Part shown: positions 45,506 to 53,832 of the stretch, one piece after another
Layout: each line of letters begins with the position of its first letter
How positions within the stretch are numbered: position 1 is the stretch's first letter
Origin: an uncultured Verrucomicrobia subdivision 3 bacterium
GTDB lineage: Bacteria > Verrucomicrobiota > Verrucomicrobiia > Limisphaerales > UBA8199
Reading direction: 5' to 3'
Assembly: GCA_903913865.1 (NCBI GenBank)
Contig: CAIWMU010000093.1
Coordinates: 1-64,000, forward strand
Length of the DNA: 64,000 nt
The notes under the pieces: model-generated
What the model saw: the letters and a program-made list of their open reading frames with translations, nothing else
The model's database searches: none
Told to the model about the DNA's origin: nothing
Translations under genes and position numbers: made by a program

Positions 45506-46633
45506 ATGTCGTATTCGATGTCAGATTTGTTGCAGCTGGTGGTCTCGGAAGGGTCTTCCGACCTCCATATCCGTGTGGGAGCCCCGCCCGTCATCCGGGT
45601 TCACGGCATCCTGCACCGTGTTGAGGGTCCGTCTCTCACACCGGAGGCCACTGAGGAGTTGATGCGGAGCATCACCTCCGAGGATCATATTCAGCACGTT
45701 CGTGAGCGGGGTGGCGCCGACTTCGGTTTTGCCTTCGGCGATATGGCACGGTTCCGTGTCAGCGTGTTCAAGGAAAAAGGAAACTTCGGGATGGTTCTGC
45801 GTCAGATTCCGAGCAAGCTGCTGACGATGGAGCAGATTGGCATCCCCATGTCCGCCAGAGAGTTGCTCTACAAGCCGCGCGGACTTGTTCTGGTAACAGG
45901 CCCCACCGGCTCTGGTAAGACAACCACTCTGGCCTCGATGATCAACATCATCAATGAGGAGCGGGATGAGGCTCACATTATCACCATTGAGGATCCCATC
46001 GAATATTACCACAAGCACAAGAAGGCGCTTGTGACGCAGCGTGAGATCGGAGTCGATGTTCCGAATTTCGCCGAGGCTCTCCGCCGCGCTCTCCGTCAGG
46101 ATCCTGATGTTGTTCTGGTTGGTGAAATGCGCGATTTGGAGACGATTGATGCTGCCATCACGGCTGCTGAAACGGGTCACTTGGTCTTCGGAACCCTGCA
46201 CACCACGGGTGCCGCGAAAACCATTGATCGTATCGTCAACGCATTCCCGACAAACCAGCAGGAGCAGATCCGGATCCAGCTGTCCACGGTGATGCAGGCG
46301 GTCATCTCGCAGTTGCTCGTTCCACGGGTGGACAAGCCCGGGCGCGTGGCTATTTTTGAAATCATGGTTAACACCCCCTCCATCGCCGCCCTGATCCGCG
46401 ACAACAAGACCTTCCGGATCCAATCGGACATCCAGACCGGTGCCAAATACGGGATGGTGACGTTGGATGGATTCCTCATGGAGAAGTATCTGGCGGGGAT
46501 GATTTCCCGGGATGAGGTTGTCACGAAGGCGCAGGATCCGATCACCATTCAAGCCAAGCTTCAGGAAATGGAGCTGGCGCAATCTGTCGGGGCAGACGCC
46601 GGGGCGGTTGCCCAAGGCAAATCCCAGAAGTAA
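45506..46633 (+). CDS. pilT: PilT-type retraction ATPase
   Basis: 375 residues after TTGAGGATTTGAAGC. It is compact, without the long N-terminal domain or zinc site. '[21 protein letters not shown]' starts it as in PilT; Walker A '[10 protein letters not shown]', '[19 protein letters not shown]', '[15 protein letters not shown]' and '[20 protein letters not shown]' are all present. A C-terminal '[15 protein letters not shown]' stands where classical PilT has AIRNLIRE. It depolymerises pili in twitching systems, which suggests that the locus makes a dynamic filament rather than only a static secretion pseudopilus. Confidence 0.94.
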   Translation: MSYSMSDLLQLVVSEGSSDLHIRVGAPPVIRVHGILHRVEGPSLTPEATEELMRSITSEDHIQHVRERGGADFGFAFGDMARFRVSVFKEKGNFGMVLRQIPSKLLTMEQIGIPMSARELLYKPRGLVLVTGPTGSGKTTTLASMINIINEERDEAHIITIEDPIEYYHKHKKALVTQREIGVDVPNFAEALRRALRQDPDVVLVGEMRDLETIDAAITAAETGHLVFGTLHTTGAAKTIDRIVNAFPTNQQEQIRIQLSTVMQAVISQLLVPRVDKPGRVAIFEIMVNTPSIAALIRDNKTFRIQSDIQTGAKYGMVTLDGFLMEKYLAGMISRDEVVTKAQDPITIQAKLQEMELAQSVGADAGAVAQGKSQK

Positions 46634-46644
46634 CGCTTTAAGTT

Positions 46645-48366
46645 ATGGCGGACGATGTCTCAAATCCACTGCTCGCGCTGGTCAAAGATCAGGGGCTGAT
46701 CGACGACCTCCAATTCGAGGAGGTTCATGCCGAGTTCAAGCGAAGCGGGAAGCCCGTATCCCTTATCCTGCAGGACTTTGGCATCATGGCCATGGAGGAC
46801 ATCCTTCAGGCGATGGCCAACCACCTGAGCACGGATGTGGTGACCATCCGGGAGCGGGACATGACACCGCAACTCATCCAGAGTGTGCCGGGCAAAACGG
46901 CACGCACCTATCAGTGCATCCCCGTCGCACTGGTGGGCACCACGCTCCAGATTGCCCTGATGGAGCCGCTTGATCCGGGTCGGATCGATGAACTGGGTTA
47001 CATCCTCAAGGGTAAGGAACTCCAGATTGTCGTTGCAGATCCTGCTGCAATCCAGAAGGTTCTGGAGAAGTTTTATTCGGATGGCGGGGATGATGGCGAA
47101 AGCATGTCCGAACTCCTCAAGGAACTTGGGGGGGATGAGACGATTGCAAAAGAGGTTGAGGTTCTAGAGGAAACGGACGATGCAAGGGTCATGGAGAATC
47201 TGGCCAACGGGGCGCCGATCGTGCGTTTCGTGAACCTTGTGGTCTTCCAGGCGGTGCAGGATCGTGCGAGCGATATTCATTTCGAGCCTTTTGAAACTGA
47301 ATTCAGGATCAGGTATCGTGTGGACGGTGCCCTGTATGAGATGTCCCCGCCGCCGAAGCACCTTGCTTTGCCTGTGGTGTCGCGCATCAAGGTCATGGCG
47401 AACCTGAATATTTCCGAGCGCCGTGTTCCTCAGGACGGTCGTATCAACATGCGCCTCGGCGGCAATCGTTCAGTCGATTTGCGTGTGTCCACGCTCCCAA
47501 CCCAGTTCGGCGAATCGGTCGTGCTTCGCGTGCTGGATCGTTCCGCCGTCAATCTTGAGATCGAATCCCTCGGGTTGCCCAAGTTCATTCACGAGTATGT
47601 GAATGACGTCATCCTGCGTCCAAACGGGATTTTCGTTGTCACCGGGCCCACGGGTTGCGGCAAGACGACGACGCTCTACTCCTGCCTGCGCCGGGTGAAT
47701 ACGATTGATTCCAAACTGCTCACCGCCGAGGATCCCGTCGAATATGATATCGAGGGCATCATGCAGGTGGCCATTCACGAAAGCGTGGGGCTGACCTTCA
47801 GCAAGGCACTCCGGTCCTTCCTGCGTCAGGATCCCGACATTATCATGGTCGGTGAAATGCGCGATCTTGAGACGGCGCAGATTTCCATTCAGGCCTCGCT
47901 GACCGGTCACTTGGTGCTCAGCACGCTTCACACCAACGATGCTCCCGGTGCCGTCACCCGTTTGATTGATATGGGTGTGGAGCCGTTCCTGATTTCATCC
48001 ACCCTGATGGGTGTGCTCGGCCAGCGGTTGGTTCGCCGTGTGTGCAGGGATTGCCGCACGCCGTTCGAACCCACGGAAAGCCAGTTGAACACGCTCAACC
48101 TCTCCCCGCACGATCTTGGCGACAAGGTCTTTTATTACGGGCGAGGGTGCGGCACCTGCAATGATACCGGCTACAAGGGCCGGAAAGGAATCTTTGAACT
48201 GATGGTCATTGCCGAGGCGCTCCGCACCTTGATCAATGAGCGCGCGCCGACAGTCGTGCTGCGCCAGAAGGCGGTCGAACTCGGGATGGTCACCCTCCGC
48301 GAGGACGGTCTGCGAAGCATTTTTGATGGAGACACATCCATCGAGGAAGTCGTCAAATATACATAA
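46645..48366 (+). CDS. pilB: PilB/GspE-type secretion ATPase (second copy)
   Basis: 573 residues, 11 bp after pilT. It has the same domains as the first copy: MshEN-like N-terminus, Walker A 'GPTGCGKTTT' (Cys instead of Ser), 'LLTAEDPVEYDIEGIMQVA', '[15 protein letters not shown]', 'GHLVLSTLHTNDAPGAVTRL', and the zinc site CRDC / CGTC. Clear divergence from the copy at 43698 points to distinct roles, or partnership in a mixed hexamer. It lies directly before pilC and so is the most likely extension ATPase for that platform protein. Confidence 0.93.
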   Translation: MADDVSNPLLALVKDQGLIDDLQFEEVHAEFKRSGKPVSLILQDFGIMAMEDILQAMANHLSTDVVTIRERDMTPQLIQSVPGKTARTYQCIPVALVGTTLQIALMEPLDPGRIDELGYILKGKELQIVVADPAAIQKVLEKFYSDGGDDGESMSELLKELGGDETIAKEVEVLEETDDARVMENLANGAPIVRFVNLVVFQAVQDRASDIHFEPFETEFRIRYRVDGALYEMSPPPKHLALPVVSRIKVMANLNISERRVPQDGRINMRLGGNRSVDLRVSTLPTQFGESVVLRVLDRSAVNLEIESLGLPKFIHEYVNDVILRPNGIFVVTGPTGCGKTTTLYSCLRRVNTIDSKLLTAEDPVEYDIEGIMQVAIHESVGLTFSKALRSFLRQDPDIIMVGEMRDLETAQISIQASLTGHLVLSTLHTNDAPGAVTRLIDMGVEPFLISSTLMGVLGQRLVRRVCRDCRTPFEPTESQLNTLNLSPHDLGDKVFYYGRGCGTCNDTGYKGRKGIFELMVIAEALRTLINERAPTVVLRQKAVELGMVTLREDGLRSIFDGDTSIEEVVKYT

Positions 48367-48380
48367 CCGAAGGATCCGGT

Positions 48381-49700
48381 ATGCCTACATTCAACTATGT
48401 TGCCATGGATGCCAATGGCAAGGAGACCAAAGGTACGCTCGAAGTGGCGAGCCAGAACGAGGCCATCGCCCGGGTGAAGGACATGAACCTGTTCCCCACG
48501 AAGATCGTGGAGGCGGGGAAGCCCAAGTCCGGGAAGGATGACAAGAAGTCAGCCCCGGCCAGGGCGGGTGCCAAGCCCAAAAAGAAGGGCCAGATCAACC
48601 TCAACATCAAGATTCCCGGTCTTGGGGGTGGTGTTAAATCCAAAGTTCTCACCACATTCACACGGCAGCTGGCCACGCTGGTGGATGCCGGTTTGCCGCT
48701 GCTGCGCGGTTTGCGGGTGCTTGAGAAACAGGAGCGTAATGCGACTTTGAAGGGAATCATCGCCGAGCTGGCGCTTTCGATCGAGGGTGGCAGCACCTTT
48801 TCCGAAGGCTTGGCCCAGCATCCCAAGGTGTTCAACCGCCTGTTCGTCAACATGGTGAAGGCCGGCGAGCTGGGTGGTGTGCTTGAAGTCGTTCTGAACC
48901 GTCTTTCCGAGTTCATGGAAAAGGCGCAGAAGATCAAAGGCAAGGTCATCGCCGCGATGTTCTACCCGGTGGCGGTGCTCGTGGTTGCGACCGCGATTCT
49001 GCTGATCCTGATGGTGAAGGTCGTTCCTTCCTTCAAATCAGTGTTCGAGGGCATGTTGGAAGGATCCCAACTTCCCGCCTTCACACGGTTGGTTCTGGGC
49101 ATTTCCGAGATGATCAAGGATCACATCGTGATCACCTCCGGCATCATCTTCACGATCTGGGTGATTTTCATGCTGTGCATCAAGACAAAGCTCGGTCGGC
49201 ATCTCTGGGATAAGTTCAAGCTCAAGGTCCCCGCCGTGGGACCCGTTGTGAGCAAGGTTTCCATCGCCCGGTTTACCCGGACGTTGGGCACTCTGGTGAG
49301 CAGCGGTGTGCCGATTTTGCAGGCCCTGACGATCGTCAAGGAAACGGCCGGAAACGTCATCATCAGTAATGCCGTTAACGCCGTCCATGAAAGCGTGAAG
49401 GAGGGTGAAACCATTACCGCCCCCTTGGAAGCCTCCGGAGTGTTTCCCCCGATGGTCATCAGCATGGTGGACGTCGGTGAGCAAACCGGCGCACTGCCTG
49501 AAATGTTGCTGAAGATCGCGGACAACTACGATGAAGAAGTGGACAACGCCGTGTCCGCGATGACATCCCTCCTGGAACCGATCATGATCGTGTTTCTGGC
49601 CGTGGTCGTCGGCAGTATCGTCATCGCGATGTTCCTGCCCCTGATCGAACTCATGAACCGTGTCGGTGATTCCGGCGGTGGCGGCAAGAAGGACGAGTAA
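48381..49700 (+). CDS. pilC: PilC/GspF inner-membrane platform protein
   Basis: 439 residues. It starts 'MPTFNYVAMDANGKETKGTL', the usual N-terminus, then a Lys/Pro/Ala-rich linker (about 50-75) before two GspF domains, each with 'FTRQLATLVDAGLPLLRGL' or 'FTRTLGTLVSSGVPILQAL', and three membrane helices (VAVLVVATAILLILMVKVV; VITSGIIFTIWVIFMLCI; near the end LLEPIMIVFLAVVVGSIVIA). It couples ATPase motion to pilin insertion. A terminator follows. Confidence 0.95.
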   Translation: MPTFNYVAMDANGKETKGTLEVASQNEAIARVKDMNLFPTKIVEAGKPKSGKDDKKSAPARAGAKPKKKGQINLNIKIPGLGGGVKSKVLTTFTRQLATLVDAGLPLLRGLRVLEKQERNATLKGIIAELALSIEGGSTFSEGLAQHPKVFNRLFVNMVKAGELGGVLEVVLNRLSEFMEKAQKIKGKVIAAMFYPVAVLVVATAILLILMVKVVPSFKSVFEGMLEGSQLPAFTRLVLGISEMIKDHIVITSGIIFTIWVIFMLCIKTKLGRHLWDKFKLKVPAVGPVVSKVSIARFTRTLGTLVSSGVPILQALTIVKETAGNVIISNAVNAVHESVKEGETITAPLEASGVFPPMVISMVDVGEQTGALPEMLLKIADNYDEEVDNAVSAMTSLLEPIMIVFLAVVVGSIVIAMFLPLIELMNRVGDSGGGGKKDE

Positions 49701-49719
49701 CCGCTCCTGTGGATTTTCA

Positions 49720-49752
49720 AACCCCTTCTCCGGATCTTCCGGGGGAGGGGTT
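49720..49752 (+). terminator. Rho-independent-like terminator after pilC
   Basis: ACCCCTTCTCCGG (about 49721-49733) pairs with CCGGGGGAGGGGT (49739-49751), one A-T pair more on the outside and some G-T pairs, with a 5-nt loop, followed by TCTTTATT. It separates the ATPase/platform operon from the toxin-antitoxin and pseudopilin genes. Confidence 0.8.
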
Positions 49753-49826
49753 CTTTATTGGGGGGGGAAGCCGTGCACCGATGACGGGCCGGAATGAAAA
49801 AAGGTTCAAAACCGGCAAAAAGCCTG

Positions 49827-49856
49827 TTGACAGTTGGAGGGCTGTGGATGTAAATA
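49827..49856 (+). promoter_or_regulatory. Strong sigma-70-type promoter of the BrnT/BrnA-pseudopilin operon
   Basis: TTGACA (49827-49832), an 18-bp spacer and TAAATA (49851-49856), about 87 bp before the BrnT start. Being the only good promoter seen between the pilC terminator and the pseudopilins, it may drive both the toxin-antitoxin pair and the pseudopilin genes. Confidence 0.65.
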
Positions 49857-49942
49857 CAACGTAGTGACAAAGCATGGGCAAATAAAAACCGTCATGGAGG
49901 TGGGGGTTTTGGTTAAGTCAGGAATTTTGACTCGATTGCACT

Positions 49943-50230
49943 ATGGAGTTTGACTGGAATAATCCGCCGTTTAATCTCGATAGTTCTCTGACGTTGCAGG
50001 AGATAGAAGAGTCGTTTGAGGATCCGTTTGCGGTGAAGTTGTTGCCGGATTCTCCGAGGTTCGCTGTTCAGGCGCGATTTTTCAATCTGGGCCTTTCCGC
50101 AAACGGGGCCGGGATTTTCAGCGTTTACCGGACGAACGGCAGGCAGGTCCGGGTGATTTTTGCCCGGCCATTCCAGCCGGAAGAGAGATTTTTTTACCAG
50201 CGCAAGTCGGATCAGATGTTGAGCCATTAA
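49943..50230 (+). CDS. brnT: BrnT-family ribonuclease toxin
   Basis: 95 residues, the usual BrnT size. 'MEFDWN-x8-SLTLQEIEESFEDPFAV' corresponds to the BrnT start 'FEWD....N..KHG.SFEEA..VF.DP', and 'ARFFNLGLSANGAGIFSVYRTNGRQVRVIFARPFQPEERFFYQ' style strands follow (split here only for description), ending in the R-x-x-x-A-R-x6-ER-x-x-Y pattern. The family is RelE-like and cleaves RNA, blocking growth until neutralised by the partner. The usual 'RIISAR' reads 'RVIFAR', and the KHG motif is lost, so activity may be altered. The antitoxin gene follows 13 bp later. Confidence 0.75.
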   Translation: MEFDWNNPPFNLDSSLTLQEIEESFEDPFAVKLLPDSPRFAVQARFFNLGLSANGAGIFSVYRTNGRQVRVIFARPFQPEERFFYQRKSDQMLSH

Positions 50231-50243
50231 AGCCGAACGTATC

Positions 50244-50543
50244 ATGCGAACCATATCCAGATGGGAAGATGTGCCGATCTTCGACAGCGAGGGATCGGAG
50301 GCGGACTTTTGGGTTGAGAACAGGCCTGATCTGCGTTTGATGGAGAGTGCAGTAGTTGGCGCGTCAGAGTCGTCGGAAAGCACGACCATCACGTTGCGGA
50401 TGGATCCGCGGATGCTGGCCCGGATCAAGCGTGTGGCCCGCTCGAGGTATATCAATTACCAGAGCATGATCAAGCAGTGGCTCAGCGAGCGCATGGAACA
50501 GGAATTGAGGCAGAGCGGCAACATCAGGAGCATGAATTCATGA
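50244..50543 (+). CDS. brnA: BrnA/CopG-type antitoxin
   Basis: 99 residues. The C-terminal half, 'STTITLRMDPRMLARIKRVA' plus 'YINYQSMIKQWLSERMEQE', is a ribbon-helix-helix DNA-binding domain like those of BrnA and CopG antitoxins; the N-terminal half would wrap the toxin. Antitoxins of this kind dimerise, bind the operon promoter and repress it. Its stop overlaps the start codon of the first pseudopilin gene (ATGA at 50540-50543), an unusual coupling of a toxin-antitoxin unit to a structural gene. Confidence 0.8.
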   Translation: MRTISRWEDVPIFDSEGSEADFWVENRPDLRLMESAVVGASESSESTTITLRMDPRMLARIKRVARSRYINYQSMIKQWLSERMEQELRQSGNIRSMNS

Positions 50544-51241
50544 AGGCAGATATTTTTCAGAGCGCCCCCGGGAGGAACCGCCGGGACGGGTTTACGTTGA
50601 TTGAACTGCTGGTGGTGATCGCGGTCATTTCGCTGCTCGCCGGGATGCTTTTCCCCGTTACCGCTGCTGTGAACCGGGCCAAGATCAAGGCCAAGGCACA
50701 GGGGGAACTCGCGAAAGTTGAGGCCGCGATTCAGGATTACAAGATGAAGCTCGGCCACTATCCTCCCGACAATCCGGGCAAATACCGTTTGAACCAGCTT
50801 TACTACGAGCTTTCGGGAGTGTCTGCGGGTGCCGGTTTTTTCCGGACGCTCAGTGGCAGTTCACAGCTGGCCACCGCCGATCTGGCGTCGATTTTCGGGC
50901 CGGATGTTGGCGGGTTTGTAAATGCGAGTGCTGCTGCGGGCGGGGATGAGGTTTCAAAGGCCAGGAGCTTCCTGAGTGATTTGAAGGGAGACCAGTTTCT
51001 GCTGGCGACCCAGGCGGGTGGGCTGACCGTTCTACCCAGAATGGTGCTCGGCACATCGTTGGATGGCCCTTTTGTCTGTGAGGGAACGGGGGGCAAAAAG
51101 CTGAATCCCTGGCGCTACAACTCCTCCAGCCCGACCAATAATCCGAATTCATACGATCTCTGGGTCGATGTCCTGATCGGCGGGAAGACCAACCGCTTCA
51201 GCAATTGGAGCCGTCAGCCGACCATCGTGAACACGCCGTGA
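50540..51241 (+). CDS. Type II secretion/type IV pilus pseudopilin (GspG-like)
   Basis: 233 residues from ATG 50540. Class III signal: 'GRNRRDG|FTLIELLVVIAVISLLAGM' style, with Glu at position +5 after the cleavage Gly, then a long hydrophobic helix and 'KAQGELAKVEAAIQDYKMKLGHYPPDNP', as in GspG. The C-terminal globular part has 'YDLWVDVLIGGKTNRFSNW', similar to the verrucomicrobial pseudopilins that replace the calcium loop. A prepilin peptidase must process it; none is in the window. Confidence 0.9.
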   Translation: MKADIFQSAPGRNRRDGFTLIELLVVIAVISLLAGMLFPVTAAVNRAKIKAKAQGELAKVEAAIQDYKMKLGHYPPDNPGKYRLNQLYYELSGVSAGAGFFRTLSGSSQLATADLASIFGPDVGGFVNASAAAGGDEVSKARSFLSDLKGDQFLLATQAGGLTVLPRMVLGTSLDGPFVCEGTGGKKLNPWRYNSSSPTNNPNSYDLWVDVLIGGKTNRFSNWSRQPTIVNTP

Positions 51242-51264
51242 GTCCTGCACCAAAAATTCATACT

Positions 51265-52089
51265 ATGAAAACCCTGAATTCAGCCGGTCGCCGTGAAGGG
51301 CGGGGCTTTACCCTGATTGAGTTGCTGGTCGTAATCAGCATCATCGCGATTCTCGCGGCCATGCTTTTGCCTGCGTTGTCGAGGGCGAAGAGGCAGGCAC
51401 AGATCAACAAGGCCAGGACTGAAATTGGCAGCATTGTGAACGCCATCCGGGATTACGAAGCGGCCTACAGCCGGTTCCCGGTTTCGAAGTCCGCAGCGGA
51501 TGCCAGCGCGTCTGAGTTTGTTAAGAAGGGGCTGACCTTGAAGCAGGATTACACCTACGGCACGAGTGGGATCAAGCAGATCAAGACCCCGGCGGGATCC
51601 ATCGCCATTGATCCGTTCAACCCTAGTAACGGCGGTGCCTACAGCACCAATAACGCCGAGGTGATGGCCATCATCATGGATATGGAGAGCTACGGGAACG
51701 GGGCGGCGACGGTGAACAAGGGGCATGTGAAGAATCCCAATCGCACCAAGTTCCTGAATGCCACTGTTGTGAGTGATGCCGTCCGGCCCGGGGTGGGTTC
51801 GGATGGGGTTTACCGCGATCCCTGGGGCAACCCCTACATCATCACCATCGACCTGAACAACGATGACAAGGTTCGTGATTCCTTTTATTGCCAGTCCGCT
51901 GTTTCCAAGAAGAACAACGAGACCGGCCACGACGGCCTGTTCAACCCGAACTTCGGGAAGCTTACCGACGATTACGAGATCAATGCCCCCGTGGCGGTCT
52001 GGTCTGCAGGGCCTGACGGCATGGTGGATGCGAACACTCCGGCCAACATCGGGGCGAACAAGGACAACGTGGCGAGCTGGAAACCATAG
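51265..52089 (+). CDS. Pseudopilin (GspG-like), second
   Basis: 274 residues from ATG 51265; the frame is open to 51205 but the prepilin leader fixes the start. 'EGRG|FTLIELLVVISIIAILAAM' is a canonical cleavage and helix region. 'ARTEIGSIVNAIRDYEAAYSRFP' and, near the end, 'DPWGNPYIITIDLNNDD' are GspG-type elements. The globular domain is larger than in GspG of proteobacteria. It follows the first pseudopilin by 23 bp and precedes the cassette by 7 bp. Confidence 0.9.
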   Translation: MKTLNSAGRREGRGFTLIELLVVISIIAILAAMLLPALSRAKRQAQINKARTEIGSIVNAIRDYEAAYSRFPVSKSAADASASEFVKKGLTLKQDYTYGTSGIKQIKTPAGSIAIDPFNPSNGGAYSTNNAEVMAIIMDMESYGNGAATVNKGHVKNPNRTKFLNATVVSDAVRPGVGSDGVYRDPWGNPYIITIDLNNDDKVRDSFYCQSAVSKKNNETGHDGLFNPNFGKLTDDYEINAPVAVWSAGPDGMVDANTPANIGANKDNVASWKP

Positions 52090-52096
52090 CAACCAA

Positions 52097-52939
52097 GTGA
52101 AAAACGTGATTCCAACATTCGGCACCGGAAGGGGGGCACGGGGGTTCACGTTGCTGGAACTGCTGGTGGTCATTTCCATCATCGGCATTCTGGCGGCGAT
52201 CGCCCTGCCGAACATTGGCAAGTTCAAGCCCAGTGTCACAGCGGCCGGGAGTCGTCAGTTGCTGGATGCCATCGCAAGGGGCAGGCAGTTGGCAATCAGC
52301 CAGCGGACAGTGGTTTACATGGTGTTCGTTCCGACCAATTTCTGGCTTCATCCCGCTTATCAAGCCCTTCCAACTGTCGAGAAGGAAAAGGCGCTCAAGC
52401 TCCTTGATAAGCAGTGCATTGGCTACAATTTCGTTTCGCTCCGCAGCATGGGAGATCAGCCGGGGGCACCCACCGCCAGATACCTCGACAGTTGGAAGAC
52501 CCTGCCTGATGGGGTGTTCATCCCGAGGGAGAAGTTCGGACTTCGGAATGCCAACCAGCCGGTGATGAAGATTTACACGAACGGCCCGCTGCCGGGGCTG
52601 ACCCGGTTGCTCGCCTTCAATGTTCTCGGGTTCAGCATCTCCAGTTCCATCCCGTTTCCTTCGGAATCAGCCCCCTCTGCGGGAGGGCAGGAACCCTGGG
52701 TGCCTCTCCGTTATATTGCATTCAACCATCTCGGCCAGTTGGCCACAGGGGTGGATGAGGATATTCCCCTGGCTTTGGGTAACGTGAGCTTTTCCAGAAA
52801 TCAGTCCACGAAGGAGCCGACCCTCCTTCCCCCCGTGTTCAATGAGTCGCCGCCGGGAAATGCCACGAACATGTTCCATCTGGTGCACATTGATTGGCTT
52901 ACCGGCCGCGCCCGGGTTGAACGTCAGGAGATTCAATGA
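52097..52939 (+). CDS. Pseudopilin, Verru_Chthon cassette protein D-like (GspH-like)
   Basis: 280 residues from GTG 52097 (a second GTG three codons later). 'GARG|FTLLELLVVISIIGILAAI' is the processing site; 'SRQLLDAIARGRQLAISQRTVVYMVF' is the GspH/FimT-like segment that follows. Large beta-rich C-terminus ending 'LVHIDWLTGRARVE'. It is the first of four tightly coupled genes (the next start overlaps its stop, ATGA). The order and sizes match from memory the verrucomicrobial 'Verru_Chthon cassette' (D, B, C, A), whose role is unknown. Confidence 0.78.
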   Translation: MKNVIPTFGTGRGARGFTLLELLVVISIIGILAAIALPNIGKFKPSVTAAGSRQLLDAIARGRQLAISQRTVVYMVFVPTNFWLHPAYQALPTVEKEKALKLLDKQCIGYNFVSLRSMGDQPGAPTARYLDSWKTLPDGVFIPREKFGLRNANQPVMKIYTNGPLPGLTRLLAFNVLGFSISSSIPFPSESAPSAGGQEPWVPLRYIAFNHLGQLATGVDEDIPLALGNVSFSRNQSTKEPTLLPPVFNESPPGNATNMFHLVHIDWLTGRARVERQEIQ

Positions 52940-53832
52940 ACCTACCGACACACATTTTTCGTTCATTCAGGCCGGATTGGGTTCGGGCAGGTGCCGTCCA
53001 GGGGCGAGGGCAATCGGCTTTCACCCTGATCGAAATCGCGATCAGTCTTGCGATCATCGCCTTTGCCATGGTGGCCATCATCGGCGTGTTGCCCGTGGGC
53101 ATGTCGGCACAGCGGGAGAATCGTGAAGAGACGATCATCAATCAGGATGCAAGCATCTTCATGGAGGCGATCCGCAGCGGTGCCCGGGGGGTGGATGATC
53201 TGACCAATTACGTGGTTGCCATCACAAACATCATCACGGAATTTGACGAGAACCAGAAATTTGTCCGGGATCTCCGGGTCTGGCACACATTCAACGATTC
53301 ATCCGTCAGGCCGAAATATCTTCTGACAAACGGATTCCGCATCATCGGGCTGCTTTCAACGCCTAAGATCATCCCGATTGATCCTACCCCGCCCGCGACA
53401 GCAGGGGGACACTACAGCAACTATGTGGTGGGAATCTTTCGCTCGCTCAGTGGTCCGGCAAGTGACAAATACCCCCAGACCAACGCTGAGGTGCATGATC
53501 TGAGCTTCGCCTACCGGATGATTGCCGATGTCCTCCCCTATTCCGAGTTCGACACCAACTGGGCGTGGTCCGGTGATCCCTCGATTTCCGCCGACACGGT
53601 CGAGATCGCGTCCCGCTCCAATTACTGGCGGGAGGTCAAGAATCTCCAGACCAACCTGTGGGATGTGCGGTTGACCTTCCGGTGGCCCATCAAGCCGAAT
53701 GGCCAGCCTGGCAACGGGCGTCAGGTCTATCGATCCATGGTGAGCGGGCATCTCATCAAGACCAACGATTCTGTCCTGACGGCTTATCCGCTCTTTTTCT
53801 TTGAACCCCGTAACTACGTGAAGGCGCCGTGA
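52936..53832 (+). CDS. Pseudopilin, Verru_Chthon cassette protein B-like (PilV/GspI-like)
   Basis: 298 residues. The prepilin helix is 'QSAFTLIEIAISLAIIAFAM', with Ala rather than Gly before the Phe, then 'VGMSAQRENREETIINQDAS', typical of PilV/GspI-type minor pilins. The globular part contains 'YVVGIFRSLSG' and 'WDVRLTFRWP'. Start and stop both overlap neighbouring genes by four bases (ATGA; GTGA), so the four cassette genes are translated in a chain. Confidence 0.78.
   Translation: MNLPTHIFRSFRPDWVRAGAVQGRGQSAFTLIEIAISLAIIAFAMVAIIGVLPVGMSAQRENREETIINQDASIFMEAIRSGARGVDDLTNYVVAITNIITEFDENQKFVRDLRVWHTFNDSSVRPKYLLTNGFRIIGLLSTPKIIPIDPTPPATAGGHYSNYVVGIFRSLSGPASDKYPQTNAEVHDLSFAYRMIADVLPYSEFDTNWAWSGDPSISADTVEIASRSNYWREVKNLQTNLWDVRLTFRWPIKPNGQPGNGRQVYRSMVSGHLIKTNDSVLTAYPLFFFEPRNYVKAP

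Noticed and set aside
44085-46615. Long minus-strand frames opposite pilB and pilT
   Set aside because: Mirror images of the conserved ATPase genes (repeated in the same place in each paralogue), with no initiation signal or recognisable domain.
50477-50539. Upstream extension of the first pseudopilin
   Set aside because: It would overlap brnA over 67 bases and put a charged segment before the prepilin leader; ATG 50540 gives a standard leader.
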